A DNA stretch of 64,000 bases from Nepenthes gracilis (GCA_033239525.1 BSYO01000016.1:2819333-2883332), one strand, 5' to 3'. Shown: positions 11,779-26,000, numbered from the stretch's first letter. The notes: a model not told the origin generated them from the letters alone. A program made the numbers and translations.

Positions 11779-13655
11779 TTGTCACACCCGAATTTTAAAA
11801 TTAGTATTATTTGTTTAAAATTGTTTAGGATTTTAAATTTTAAAAATTATAATTAATTATTTAAATTGACCTACTTGATTCAGATTTGAGACCGAATTAA
11901 TTGAGACTTTTGCATAAGTTGGTTCTAAAATATCGTTACCAATACCTTATATATATTAATTTATTGATTGGATATCCGATTTGATAATTTTATGTGAAAT
12001 TACGTTCATTGAAATTCTAACCTGCACCCCCTTTGGTTTAACTCGAATTTATTGTAAATTTATACATGATTTGACTTTAAAAATTTGGAACTCTAACTTT
12101 ATGGATACGGATACTCCGTAAATTTAGGATTTATGCACATATATTTTATATATGTTAGTTTTATATATTTTGAAAGATTGTTGGACGTGGATAGTGATGT
12201 TTGACCGCATGTATATTAAATATATTATTTTATATATGTTTTGAAAATTGTGTTGTATGTAATTGTGAAGATATTTGTAGTTCGAAAGCTCTAAAGTTAT
12301 GTTTGCCCAGATGTGGTAAGAATTTTCTAATTGTTCCAAAGTATTATATTAAATTATGCATATATTTAAAATCACGTAAAGATTTAAACTCACAAGAAAT
12401 GATTATCTGTATATGTATATAAGAATTATGCAAGATATGCAAAGTATAAGAAAGGAATGCCACAATTTGATATGTTTACGATTTGTTCTCTTGGAGTGAG
12501 AATTTTGTAAAAAAACGTTTGGTAGACTTTCCATTAAAGAATAAGAAATCGTAAAAATTGGACAATATATTTATATTTCGGATAATAGCATCTCATGGCA
12601 TGCCATAGATATTACAGTTTAAATTCAAGAATTATCCTGACCGTATATTGTAGTAGGTAAAATTTTTTGGCATGCCGTAGGATATTGCTGTAGAAGCACG
12701 AGAACTGTCTCTAGGCTACAGGGGATATCGTGGTATATTTGATATGGCCTTATATATTGGGTTAAATGTATACCACTCACTAAAAGGTATTGAATGGCGT
12801 GGGTCGCGTCTTAGAATATGTGAAAGTATACATATTCTTTTTCCTTATTCTACCACACTGTTAGCTGGTAAGGCCTACTGGCCCTGATCTGTAAAGATAA
12901 AAAAATTTATACATGTCATGGAACGCAAAGGGAGGAAAGATAAATATAAAAAATTATTTATATTCTGAAAATATATTTATTCACGTTTCATATTATATAT
13001 CATAAATCACACTCCTATTTTATTTACTTCCTTATTCCGTTTTAAATATATTATATATTATCTTTGATTATATTATACTTGTTGAGTATTTGGTTCACCA
13101 TTACTATTTTTTTTTACCTCCATATGAGCACAAACTTATATTCGGTATGATAGGGTAGAGGATTATAAGTCGCCTAGACACAAAGACTTGAAAGATGTTA
13201 TTATGGACTTGTATTTCTAGTTTTGTATACATTATGGCGGACTTATATATATTTCAGTTGGGCTTTTTGTTATATACTGTAAATATGACCGATGATCTGA
13301 TAGTATAGTCCGCTATATATGGATATCTATTTATACTTTCGCAGGCTATTGTAGTCTGTATCAGGTACCTAGTGGTGTTTCTCCATATCCGATATTGTGT
13401 TCGAATACACAATGTTGGAGCCACAAACTTAATTGTGACATTTGGATTCTGTGATTATTGTTGTATTGTGTGATGATTGCGAGAGTATCTTTATGAATTT
13501 TATATGATGAACAGAAAAATTATACAAGTTTTTGTATAGTTTGACGGCCGTATTACAGACGGAACATTGTTGATTTTTGATTTAGATATGATTCATTACA
13601 ACTTGTATTTGATTATTAATATTTAATATCTACTCATGCTAGGGATGTGACTTTA
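11779..13655 (+). repeat. LTR-like relic B
   Basis: It starts TTGTCACACCCGAATTTTA, a common plant LTR start, with TG at 11780. It contains a paired GGCATGCCATAG / GGCATGCCGTAG motif (12598 and 12669), GGTAAGGCCTACTGGCCCT (12868) and ACTTGTTGAGTATTTGGTTCACC (13078). It fades near GGGATGTGACTTTAG at 13643. No matching target-site duplication was found, so the end is uncertain. No coding sequence. Confidence 0.45.
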
Positions 13656-14279
13656 GTGTCAATATTTTATACAAAACACGTATGTGTGTCATTCAAATAC
13701 ACCTCAAGTGCAGATATTATGCTTAAAATATACTCATAAGTGAGCCAAGCATACATCAAAAGCCATTCGGCTTTACTTATTTTGGTCTTAAATTTAATTT
13801 TTTTTGTTCTCGAAATTTTAATTGATCTCAAAAATCTATCAATTTGATTAAAATAATTATCATTAAAATAATATTATAAGATTATACCTCATAGATATTT
13901 TTTTTAAAAAGTATTTTCTATTTAATAAATATTTTTTGACAAAGAAATGGAGCCATAGAAGTGATGCTTCTTCTAAAATAAGTTTAACGGTTTTGCTTTT
14001 GTAAATGTTCATCAATCTACAACTAGCTCATGACCACAAAGTGTCAAATGTGTTTATATTACTTGTATGAATTTCATATACATTTATAATGTAAAGAAGA
14101 ATTGCAAAATATAATCGGTCAACTAGTAGCAATAGGTGGCAAAGTATATATATATAAAAAAAACTATGATTAGAAATATTTATTTTTTGGTAATTACAAA
14201 TTAATACATATTTCTTCAAAAATTTTATATACATGACCACCTGTATACCCTATAGATGGGAACAGGGATAGAGAAAGCT

Positions 14280-14760
14280 AACCTATCCACAAACTATTGT
14301 AAGTATAAGCCCAATGAGAGAACTCATTCTAAAAGGACGCTCTAATAGGAGGGAGAGCTTCCCAAATTTATAAATCAACTTTATTTAGGTTGGCTCTCCG
14401 ATGTGAAACTTGCAACATTTTTTCCTCTTTTGATAACCACTAACCTCAGCGGCTGCATTTTATGACACTTTACTCTGTGGCTCTCATTTTGCGGTGCTTT
14501 ACTCGATTTTTTTCGATCAACTCCTCCGCGAGTAGTCCTTTTCAATCAAGACCTTCTACAAGTAGCCCTCTCTGGGCCGTGATCGATTTCAATAAAAGCA
14601 CAATTGTTATAAGTACAAACTCAAGAGGAAAACTCATTGCAAAAGACGTCTTAATAGGAGAGCGAGCCCTCCAAACTTATAAGCTAATCTTATTCAGGTT
14701 GGTTACCCTAATGTGAAATTTGCAATACAAACTCGAAATAACCCCCCCTGAAATATGCAG
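14280..14760. repeat. Tandem pair of a dispersed plant repeat
   Basis: Two imperfect copies occur at about 14300-14420 and 14605-14730. Each reads through AGTATAAGCCCAATGAGAG-like, CTCTAATAGGAG, GAGAGCTTCCCAAATTTATA-like and GATGTGAAACTTGCAA segments. The period is about 310 bp. Similar TAGGAG...GATGTGGGACTTG sequences are familiar from dispersed repeats of many dicots; I cannot assign a class. The flanks 13656-14280 and 14760-15590 hold nothing recognisable. Confidence 0.55.
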
Positions 14761-15589
14761 ATGAACACCAGCCAAACAGGTATTAATAAAGTAGATATCG
14801 TTAGAGAGAAAGTTGAGGATAATGTTTTATATAAATAAAGAGATTTGGGCCTAAATTTGTTTGAAATGGCAAAGTCATATGTCACGTCAACAATCCAAAA
14901 ATCAAATTTACTTATTTCATAATATCTAATAATCTTAAAATTAGACTTTAAATTTATAACAAAAAATCAATTCTTTAATTTAATTGACTTAAATCCAAAT
15001 ACTAATATTGAGATATTAACATGTATTAAATATGGTTAAACAGTCCGGATAATGATATTTTAACTAATAACAGAATCTAAAAGTTATATCCAGAAGTAGT
15101 TCCGAAACTCAACAGATATTATCTTAAACCAATTAGTAAAAAAAAAAAAATCTTATCGCAAAATTAAAGTATCTGATTCTAACTTTAACATTATCCTGTT
15201 ACTAAACATTAAAATTACATTATAAAATTATAATCATCCTAAAGCTATTATCCCAAAATGTTTTTTACCTATCCAAACCTCTTGCAAGTTAGATTTGAGT
15301 TCGCCGATATAAAAGATTAACAAAATAGGAGTAAAAATGAGTTTAATATTTAATAAAATATATATAATTTTATATGTAAATATATAAGATGAACAATATT
15401 AAGGATAATGTTATGATTAAAATATCAAAATACTAACAACACCAATTAAAAAAAAAAGTAAGCAAAATTTGCATGCTAGTATTGAATTTGCCAAAAATTG
15501 TAGAAATATAGAAATCATACCCAAAATTATATAAAAGCATGAATTATATAAAAATTTACTAATGTATAAGGGACCAATGATTGATGATG

Positions 15590-16309
15590 ATCTCACAAGG
15601 CGAATATCAAATTTTGGATTATGATTATTCATATAGTTAAAGGCCATATGCCATTATTTACGACCCATTGGTTGGTTAATTTGACCTTTTACGTAAATAT
15701 TATTTTCTTTAATTTGGGTCAAAATTGAAGAAAAAAAATTTTTTATGCCGGGAAAACTAGTCACTTTCATCAAAATCAAAATAAAATTTTTATCAACTTT
15801 TTCTTCAAATATATAACATGCAGAATAATTAAATATGAGTTTATGACATGAAAAACCTTATATATGTAATTTAGTGACATGTAAAACAATTTGTAAAAAA
15901 TTTTAGGAACTCAATATAGTTTATATACTTTCATCAACGTCTTGCAAATAGAAAACATATAGAAATATCTATGTATGAATTAATGACATGTAAAAATAAT
16001 AGTATAAACATTATTAACATGCAAAGGTTTGCATATAAAATTTAATAACATGCAAATACAAATTGAAGAACATTTTTTAAATTTAAAACATGTATAAAAA
16101 TGAAAGTAAATAAAATATTGTATATAAAGTATATTCAATTTAGTCTATATTAGAACAAAAACTATTAATTAGAAAAATTAAAAGAAGAAAATATGGGCTT
16201 CTCTTTCTCTCTTATCAAATATTAGTTAAAAATATAAATTTGATGTTTATGCAGTTTTGCTCATGCTGGAAACACTAGTCAAACTGAGCGTATCAAAATC
16301 TAAAAAAAA
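15590..16309 (-). repeat. AT-rich LTR-like relic, minus orientation
   Basis: It opens with TTTGGATTATGATTATTC and CCATTATTTACGACCCATTG, which align by eye with 5455-5510 and 27580-27640. It continues with repeated ACATGCA/ACATGTA motifs and ends with a pyrimidine-rich leader-like segment (16195-16215 on the plus strand). Non-coding. Confidence 0.4.
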
Positions 16310-17930
16310 ATGTATATGTTAGATGCATGTTAAACACTACTTAATCTAGCATATTTCGGTCTAATATTTAATTTTTTGGATCCAAATCTGCAATTAACTT
16401 TAAAATTTATAAATTAATTTAAATTTAGTATTATTAAAGTAATATTTTAAAATTCATATCTTACATTATATCACTAAAAATTTTGACTTTAACTCATATT
16501 AGTTATATATCCTAAAAGTTAAAGGACATAATGGTACTATCTCAAAACAAATTTGTTATATCAAAAGTTTTATTTTTAAACAATTTTCTACATGCCTTAG
16601 TTTTAAATTTTTATCTTCAAAATAATATTGCTACATTGATCAACTTTTACCTCTGATTGTTCATTTTTTGTTTACAAGATGTTGGATTGATAGAATTGCA
16701 AGAAGGATGAAAATGAAGGATAAAGTAAGCATAATAGAAATATAATGAGACAAAGAGCAAGAAATGACCAAGATCTATTTGTTAGAGTAACTAGCAGATA
16801 AAAGATAAATTTATCTGTTGAATTAATAACGAAGATTGAGAGATCTTATTTGACTCGGAAGCAATTAAGTTTGTGAATCCAGTCCCCCCATATTAACTAG
16901 CATTTTTATTTGAGAATCTTCTTTTCTATAGAGTAAAGTTTCTGTCTGCTTATGTGATTATAAGATAGAGTGCTACTATACCAACAATAGATTGGATTGT
17001 ATTTTTTTTATTGTGAAGATGAGGCTATTACTATAAGTTTTATGGAGGCTGAAGATAAAAGAGCTTATATATATCGTGAATTTATATTTTTATTTGAAAT
17101 CTTTTAAATAGACTTTTGATTTTTTAATCCAAATGTTTTATATCACAAATTAGAATAAAAGTTTATACTACTCATATCTATTTTTAATAATATTCAATTT
17201 ATATACAAGGTACTTAAGGGCAGTGCCCCTTTGAGAATTATTTTTAGAGGTTACAAGCTTTTAATCTCCTAAATATGAAGGCTTTGAATACCTGGAGAAA
17301 AACAAGTAGTTTTGAATAAAAGAAAAGCCTTTTAATCAAAAGTCCTTGTTATGTTAAAGGGCTTCATATTTATATGCTTGCTTTTTCGAATAACACAATG
17401 ATTTTATGAATGAAAAGATTAATTAATTTTTCTTCTTAAATTCGGGACAATTCTCAAGCTTTCTTTCTCGAATTTTCTTCCCTATCTTTCTCCTCATTCA
17501 CCGTTTTCTCTCGCTCTCTCTAGCACTAAGCCTAACAAAAACTATTCACACACCTATAGCAAGTCAAAATAAGTCAAAATCAAGATTTGGGGCAATATTC
17601 CGTCGAGAAAAGGGGATGTGAATACTTATAGAAAATTGATGTTTATATGCTTGGCGGGAGGTGTGAACTCCTTGTTAACCGGCCTGAACTTTGCCCGGAG
17701 ATGCTAAACTTAACCTCCATATCGGTAATGTTGACCATCAATCCGTCCGAGCATCCATCGTGCTCCGCTCAAGTTCTTCGATCACAAGAACTAGTCAAAA
17801 TGCGTGACATGATCCACCGCTATCTTGTAGCGTTTCATTCTTTCCTCTTGGTAGAATCTTAGTCATCATGTCCGCCCGTTGTACATTTATCTAAAATGCG
17901 AACATCAATATGTGATCTCAAGGTTAGATG
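16310..17930 (-). mobile_element. Ty1/copia relic, short copy of a tandem pair
   Basis: This is a deleted version of the next entry. The segments 16310-16400, 16680-16880 and 17500-17870 align in order with 17921-18010, 18580-18800 and 20140-20600. Shared landmarks include GTTAGAGTAACTAG, CTCTAGCACTAAGCCTAACA and GAACTTTGCCC / AAACTTTGCCC. The middle part carrying gag and protease in the other copy (about 19270-19950) is missing. The 71-codon frame at 17647-17862 lies in LTR-like sequence and is not a gene. Confidence 0.6.
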
Positions 17931-20640
17931 TATTGTTAAATACTACTTAATCTAACATATCTTTACACGTCTAATATTTAATTTTTTGATTGCCCAAATT
18001 TCACCAAGTGAAATAGAATTAACATTAAAATAATCGGAGCTTTATAAGTTAACCTCTTGAAAGTTCCCGAAAATTTAATATTATTAAAGTAATATTTTAA
18101 AATTCATACATTACATTATATCACTAGGGCACGCCTTTCATTATTTCTTCTCATCAAAATTTTGACTTTAACAACTTTAATGGTTTAGGGTGTGTTATAT
18201 ATCCGTTAAAAGTTAATGGACATTATTTGTTGTAATTTGCTTCGCCCGATCAAAGGTCCTTATCTCACTTGAGCACCATTTTGTTAGGAGAAGAATGACA
18301 AAATCATCATCAAAAATCTCTACACATATACAGCGGTGGTCGAGTAGTCCGCCAGTACCCTTGGCCGGTCACATCAAGTAAGTTTTATTTTTTCAAAACA
18401 AGTTTTTCTTTAGCCTCAAACCCTTGTTTTAAATCAAACTCTTTTATCTTCTAAAATAATACCATTGGAAGACATCTTCACTACGGAGTAAATATCTCAT
18501 CAAAATCAATTTCCTTCCATTTCCAAAACCTTTCTGATTGTTTGACTCCTTGGTGTTTTTGTCCGTTTTCAACCAAGATGTTGGATTGAAGAGAACTCAT
18601 CTCAGCCTCCAGCCCAATTCTGACCTCTTCATAAGAAGGATGAAAATGGGGGATAAAATAAGCATAATAGAAATATATCGAGACAAAGAGCAAGAAATGA
18701 CCAAAATCTATTTGTTAGAGTAACTAGTAGATAAAAGATAAATTTATCTGTTGAATTGATAATGAAGATTGAGAGATCTTGTTTGACTCGGAAGCAAGTT
18801 TGTGAATCGTCACGATTCATCCGTTACGCCCCCATGAGGTGTATTAATGCCTAATAGCGGTAGGCATCAAAGGGTCCCATTTCAACCTTTAATTTTTCCC
18901 CTTCTAATTCAACAATATATGAAATTGCTCAAATATACCAAAAGTCTCTGTGAAATGTTTATATGATTATAAGATGAGAGTGCTACTATACCAACAAAAT
19001 AGTCTAATTGATTAGGCCCTTTGAGATATTGTATTTTTTTATCTCATGAAGATGAGAGACCCTTTACTATAAGTTTTGAGAGATGGCTGATCGGGAAATG
19101 GTGCACATCCTTCCTCAATGAGCTGATGATGATATCTCCGCCTGGCCGGGAATTTATATTTTTCACGGCAAGCGGAATTTGAAAATCTTTTAAATATGTG
19201 GGACTTTAGATTTTTAATCCAAATGGTTTTTTGAATATCGCCCAAGACGCATCGTCAAGGAAGAGGTATCCAATTCAAAATATGTGAGACTTTACAAGTT
19301 TACAAAGGAGATGTTTCTTTATGCCCACTAATTACTCCCAAATCTTATACGGGATGACACTGGACGTGACATATGAGTAGCACCAAAATCAATTATGTTT
19401 TGTCACTTCTCCTTGACATGTCAACAGGAGGTCCCCACTGTGATAAAAAGTCCTTTGTCACCTTTCTCCTTCTCTGTATTCTCCCTCTTCCACTTGAAGC
19501 AATACTTCTTTATATGACCCTTCTTGCCACAAAGGTGATGACAAGGGTTTTGTAGATTGTGAGGAAGGTACTTAATGTGGGCAGTGCTCCTTTCATGAGT
19601 AGAGATGAATTATTTTAGTAAGGTTGTGGGTTATCTCAGAGAGGCTAGTAGAACCAACCTTGTCCTCCTCCTTGATTTTTTAGACATCTACATCTAAAAT
19701 GAAGCCATAAACTTGTTTCTTTTGAATACTGGTTATTAAAGATTTGACTGGAGACTTCATTTGAACAAGTGTTGTTTGAATCTTAGTCTTTTTCGGGCTT
19801 TTCGTCCTTTTTCTTCAAGGGTCCCTTCTCTGTTAGAATGTTCTTCACCCTTTTTATTCAGAATGAAGAGCACAAACTGGCAATGTTTGATGATTCTTTG
19901 AGACGAGGATGCCATTAAAAAAGTATGGCTTCATACCATTTATTGAGAAAGTGGGCGGACTTTTTGTTCGAGGAATATGAATGAGAGAAGAATAATGAAT
20001 ACAAGAATTTTTACGTGAAAACCCTTATCAATTAAGGAAAAATCACGGACAAAAGGGCTATGAACATGAGATTTGGGAAACGAATTTTCCTAAAAAATAA
20101 AGAAAAATGAAGAATGAGGAGTTACGCACGATTGATCAGTCGCTCTCTCTAGCACTAAGCCTAACAAAAACTATCTCATACACCTATAGCAAGTCACAAT
20201 ACTTGCTTTTAATATCAAGAACCACACACTGAAAGATTTGGAACAATATTTCGTCCAGAAAATGACAGGATCGGTCCTTTCCAACAATATAAATATGCCC
20301 TATCCCAAAAATGATTCCAGCATAACCGTTTGAGATCAAGTATCTCCAGAAAATCTGCTGAGTTGGCGTTATTCTGAATTACCTGGCGGGCGGCCAACCG
20401 TTGGCCTTCCGCGTTCTCCACGAGACCGGTCAACACCCTTATTGACCGTCTAAACTTTGCCCATCTGAAATCTCTCAGTGAATCCGGTCTACTTAACCTC
20501 CATACCGGTCAACATTGTTGGCCGGTAAAATTTTTTCAAATAATTATAGTACAGATCTACCCAAATTCTTCGATCACAAGAACTTCTTCATGGGAATGAT
20601 CTCCAATAGTGTTCGAGGCATGTTGAAGAATCACCAAAAG
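17931..20640 (-). mobile_element. Ty1/copia relic, longer copy
   Basis: On the minus strand a CCHC zinc knuckle is readable at about 19540-19490 (CHHLCGKKGHIKKYC), followed at about 19400 by IIDFGATHMS, which corresponds to the copia protease active site. Upstream, at about 19945-19932, the minus strand reads TGGTATGAAGCCA, close to the TGGTATCAGAGC primer-binding site for initiator tRNA-Met used by copia elements. An ATG with MASSSQRIIKH lies just after it. Sequence beyond 19950 to about 20640 would be the 5' LTR. The reading frame is shattered by stops. Confidence 0.68.
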
Positions 20641-22850
20641 GGCACCCAATTTTTTCTGATATGAAGAGTTATGGTCAGTTCACTAATAGCCATTAACTTC
20701 TAGTGACATTAAGGCTATTGATTATGGGGTTATTATCACGAGGGGTTATTACCCATCATCATGGGAAATAGCTATCCTTTTTATAATAATGTTGACTATT
20801 TTTTTGAATAATTATGGAGTATTTTTTATAACTATCATGCTTTGACCATAGGTTTAATGAATAAATTTTACTGACCTTATAGCTAACATATTTTTAATAG
20901 AATAAGGGTCATGGAGCCTACTAATAGATTAATAGTCAGGACAGATTATTAGATATAAAAATCATTCCTCTCGATTCCTTCTTATTGTAATCACATTCTG
21001 ATCTATTTGGTTCTTTCTATTCCCTATTGTTTAATAATTTGACCTTACTTATTTTATTATTTTAATTAGATGTCTAGCCTCAACCACTTGACCCTTTTTT
21101 GGAAATTTGGATTCGATTTTAACTGGATTTGATTTTATGCTAAACTCATCATAGCATTAAGACATGTGGCTATCACCTAGTGGCTCTACTGGGGATAGAT
21201 GGGAAACCCAATCCTAAGAACCTAAGAAAATACTGAACAGTGTTAGCCGAGGTGTTTTGGCCCCTTTTTTGCAATACTGAGAATAATGCAGGTGAATCAA
21301 ATCTAATCCATAACGAGAAATGGTAAAAATATCAGTCTGGCAAGATCTTCTTTTAATATGGATGATGATCTGGTTGGATATATTATGCCAAAATCAGTGC
21401 AATGTCCTGAAAAGGGTAGGAGAGAGGGTTGTGGAGATCAAGCAAAAATTGGGGAGGAGTAGGTGACCAAATGGGGCAGGGAGCAGCTATGCCGCTGGTT
21501 GAGGTGGCAGATTGGTGGTTGGTGAGGGAATGGATATGGAAATTGAACTGTTTTATATTTTTTTCCAATACTGGTACAGCATTTTTGAACTATAGATTTA
21601 TAAATATATATATATTGTTATGGATTTTAAATTTAGATTTGATTTGAGAGATTTTAAATTAAATTCTTGAATTTTGTAAGCCATATCCTATAAATCACAG
21701 GTCAAAACAAAAGGTCACTGGTGTGGGAAAATTTTTCTGGTTTAATCTCAAACGATCAAGTTAATTTTGTATTAGCCAATTAAAGTGATATAATGAGAGA
21801 GATGAGAGGGTGTCTAGAGGCAAGCTTGTGCCTTGAAGTAGTTGTTTTGTTAGGATAAAGTTTTCTATTGGACAGATTTCTGATTTTTTTATATAAAATT
21901 AAGTGTTATTTTATTTATATTTGACAATTACTTTTGAGTCATTTGGGCAGGAATGAGTACTCTAAAAAGTCAATAATCCTATAAATGTTTAAATTATTAA
22001 AAAAATTAAATATGCTTCCTGAGTTATGTGACTTTGTATTTATAGGATGCACTAAGTTTTGTGCTAGAGGTGCTCAAGTAATGTCCTTTGGTCAATAACC
22101 AAAGACAATAGTTATTGGGTAATCTTTCACTATTAATTTCTGTAAGTAATAGAGTAATTTTACTATATATCAATTTAATCTTTATAATTTTTCTTAATAA
22201 ATATGTATATTATGGCACATTTTCTTTATTTTGGATCTAACAGTCATTAGGAATATTGTGCATTTAGTAGGTCTTTAGGAATACTTTGCCACACACATAG
22301 TTTGTAAAATATTTTATTTTGATCGTGACAATTTAAAGGTTATTTCCCTCTTTAATTTGGACAGTGATGTTTATTATTTCGTTATTTTGGTTCAAATAAA
22401 TAAACTGTTACTATGATGGAATGATTTTTAGACAAGACAGATTGTATTGATAAACTATCATTTTTTAATTAATTCTTTAAAAGTCAATGCCATTATAACA
22501 AGATGGTCCAACATCTCAACAACTTCTTGTCAATGAGTATCATTTTGATCATTGACTTGGCCACGTGGCTGTTAGATTATTGGCTACTTTACTAAATATT
22601 ATAAATATATGACGATCTAAAATCTTCTAATATCTTAAAATTATATCTTATTGTGTATTATTGAACCCATCATATTTATTCAGGATCTTTTATTTAAATT
22701 TTAATACTCATAAAATATTATTACATAGAGCAATTTTTTTGTTACACCAGCTTTTTCAATAACAACGATTTTTATTTTTGTTAGACATTGCAGAATGAAT
22801 AACACATAGTTTTTGAAAAAAAGTTTTAATATAAATTATGAGAAGTTAAA
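20641..22850. other. Intergenic, no gene recognised
   Basis: About 2.2 kb between the copia relic and the SurE-like gene. It is AT-rich with only short open frames that show no family features. The proximal promoter of the SurE-like gene presumably lies in its right part. Confidence 0.5.
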
Positions 22851-23050
22851 CAATAATTTGTACTCTGACTCTTTCAATCCGCTTTTAAAACTCTCCTCTC
22901 TCCCGGTTGTAGCGTTCTACAGAGCTTGCATCAATCATTGCTTTTGAGCTGTATTACCTTCCCTTTTAACGGTGCCCATCTCGTTTCAATCCTCCATTCC
23001 TCCTTTCCCCCGTATAGGGTTTTGAAATTTTAACTCCCTCTGTCTCTGCC
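22850..23050 (+). promoter_or_regulatory. 5' leader / core promoter region of the SurE-like gene
   Basis: The segment is pyrimidine-rich (CTCTCCTCTCTCCCGG at about 22890, CCTCCTTTCCCCCG at about 23000) and carries TAGGGTTTTG at 23017, a telo-box-like motif common in plant 5' regions. It ends in CTCTGCCATGGCG, a good plant start context. The transcription start cannot be fixed from sequence alone. Confidence 0.4.
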
Positions 23051-26000
23051 ATGGCGACTTCTGTGAAGAACAACTTAATGCCACCCAATCTGGTTTCTAA
23101 CCTCCAAGAGACGCTTCTTAGGAGGAAGGACACTGATGAAGAAGATGAATCCACCAGACCCACATCTTCTTCTCCACCACCGATCCTTGTTGAGTCTAAG
23201 TCGGATGAAGATTTCACCAAGCCAATTATTTTGGTTACAAATGGTGAGGGGATCGAGTCACCTGGTCTGATTTTCCTCGTTGATGCTTTGGTTCGAGAAG
23301 GTCTTTATAATGTCAATGTCTGCGCACCTCAATCGTGGGTTCTCTCTACGTCTTGTTCTCTAATAATCATGTCCGATTTCGTTGATTTTATTTCATGGGC
23401 GTATGATTTCTTTAACATTTTGTAAATGTCACGAAGTTTGTTGGGTTATCTCAGTTGGATTATGCTGATTTTCTCAGCTGGATACTTTGGTAACTTTAAC
23501 TTTTTTTTGGATTTAAGCGTGCATTGATACTTTGATTTGTCAAAATTAAGGGATAAATCGGCTTCGGGGCACTCAATGACACTTCGAGAAACGGTGGCTG
23601 TAAGTTCCGCAGAATATAACGGTGCGGCGGCGTTTGAAGTTTCAGGTAGGGTTGTTTGCTGCCTTTATAGTGTATGCTGGAATTGATGTGAAGACAGTGT
23701 TAACAAGGGCGCTAGTTAAGTGCTATTTTGGAAAGGTGACCTTGCATTCAATGAAATTATTTGCATTGTAAGGTGAATCCCGTGAAATGTGTTGAATGGA
23801 GTTTGGTGACCTTGCATTCAATGAAATTATTTGCATTGTAAGGTGAATCCTGTGAAATGCGTTGAATGGAGTTTTCCATTTTTATCTCCTTGATAATTAG
23901 ACTCCTGTAGATTATGATTCTAATTTGTGAAATGATCTAATCATTTGACCTTAGTTTTTCATTCTATCTTATCTAGGAAAGCATATGACTAATTATCTAA
24001 TGAACATGTTAATTACATTATATGATTTGTAATTGTAGGCATCAAATTACTAAGATTGGGTTCATCCCAAATGAGGCTTTTGGAATGCCATGACTAGTGA
24101 TGATAAATTATAGCTTCATCTTTTTTCATGCAATTTTACCCCATAATCTGTTGCATCATCTGTCTTCCCCTTCACTAGGATCCTTAAAAAATCGATGAGA
24201 TTTCCTTTGATAATACAAAGAGATGGTGAGGTTTTCTTTATTGAATTTGGCTAGATGATGCTGACTTATTTTCTTTGTTCGATTATTGTGCTGCCAAAAT
24301 CGTGTAGATGTGTACATTTTTTCCCTTTTAACTTGTTGCCTTGTTTTGTATGTATATGGTGGTTCAAGAGGTTTTAGAAGCTATTGCTTGTTCTGTCTAT
24401 TAGGGACCCCTGTTGATTGTGTCTCGCTAGCATTATCTGGGGCATTGTTTTCTTGGTCAAAACCTATGATGGTATGCATTTATAGTATCATAAATTCAGA
24501 AAAATAACAATTCTTTGTTTTGTTGCTGATCAGCTTTGATGTGATGCTCAGGTGATTAGTGGAATCAATAGGGGATCGAGTTGTGGTCATCACATGTATG
24601 TGTATTTGCTTCTCTGTTTATGTCTCTCTAGTCTACATGGATGCAGAATATCAGTATCTGTATTGGCATCGGTCACAAATATATTAGTATTTGACATATT
24701 AAACGACATATATCCGAATCGGATATATCAGAGGAAAACGATTTTCAAAAATTGTCAGCTGATTAGGTCATATCATTATGTCACGATATATTATTAATTT
24801 AAAAACATATCGGGATATTGTCACGGTGCCTAAAAATATTGGTATCAAAGGGGCCCCAATACTGATATATATAGGCTGATATTTACATCCATGCAAGTTT
24901 GTCTTTTTTTCCCAAAAGAATTATAGCATGGACTTATGTTGAATTTTGTTAAGCGGGTCACCCTTCAATTTCCTATCATTTTAATGAACTTTCAAAATTC
25001 TAGAGATATATGGAACATTTATTCGAAATGATGAAAATGTAAGGCTGTGGTAAGACAACCTATTTCTTTAGGAGCTAATGCATTGCAATGTTATCAAGAA
25101 CCAGCACCATTTTTTTGTTGTTGATAAAATCTCTTCTCATGTGTGCTATTTGCAGTTGATTTGGTTGTTCTGGGTTATTATCCAGGTTTTACTCTGGTGT
25201 TGTCGCTGGAGCAAGGGAGGCATTGCTTAATGGTGTGCCATCGATTTCAATTTCTTTGAATTGGTGAGTTGTTAATTGTTTTCCGATTTGATCGTAGTTT
25301 GTTTTCTTCAAGATCCACAATTGTTAGCTAGTCAAATCTTATAAAAAATTCTGATTTAATTTCAGGAAGAAGGATGAAAGCCAGGAAAGTGATTTCAAGG
25401 ATGCTGTGTCTGTCTGTTTACCAATAATTAATGCAGCTGCTCGGGATATAGAGAAAGGAGTATTCCCTAAAAGTTGTTTATTGAATATAGAAGTTCCTAC
25501 ATCTCCATTAATAAACAAGGTGGGTGCCTTCCCTCAGAAAGTGTGTGTTGACTGAAACATGTAAAACAGAGAAGAAATTATTCTTCTTATTATGAAAATT
25601 ATGATAATTTGCTATTCTTGATCTAGGATCTAGAGATAGTGTTTATGCTGCACTTGCTTGCTATTCTTTTCAGTTTCACTTGCTAGGGATATGGACACGC
25701 TGATTAAAACTTATAGCTTAATTATAGATATATAATATAATTTATCAAAAATATTATTTTATAATAAATATACTATAAAAATGTATATTTTTTGTTTCAT
25801 CATTCGAAATAAAATTTATAGAAAGAATCAATACGCAAGTGAGCCAACATTAAAAAGTTATGTTGTGAGATATCTCACATAATGAAAAGAAAACAATGGG
25901 GATTACATTTTTAATTATTTCTAAATTATTAAATGGCTCCAATTCCTTTACTAATTTTCAGAAAATTTCATAAAATCCTTTGTGCCCAAAACATGTTGGA

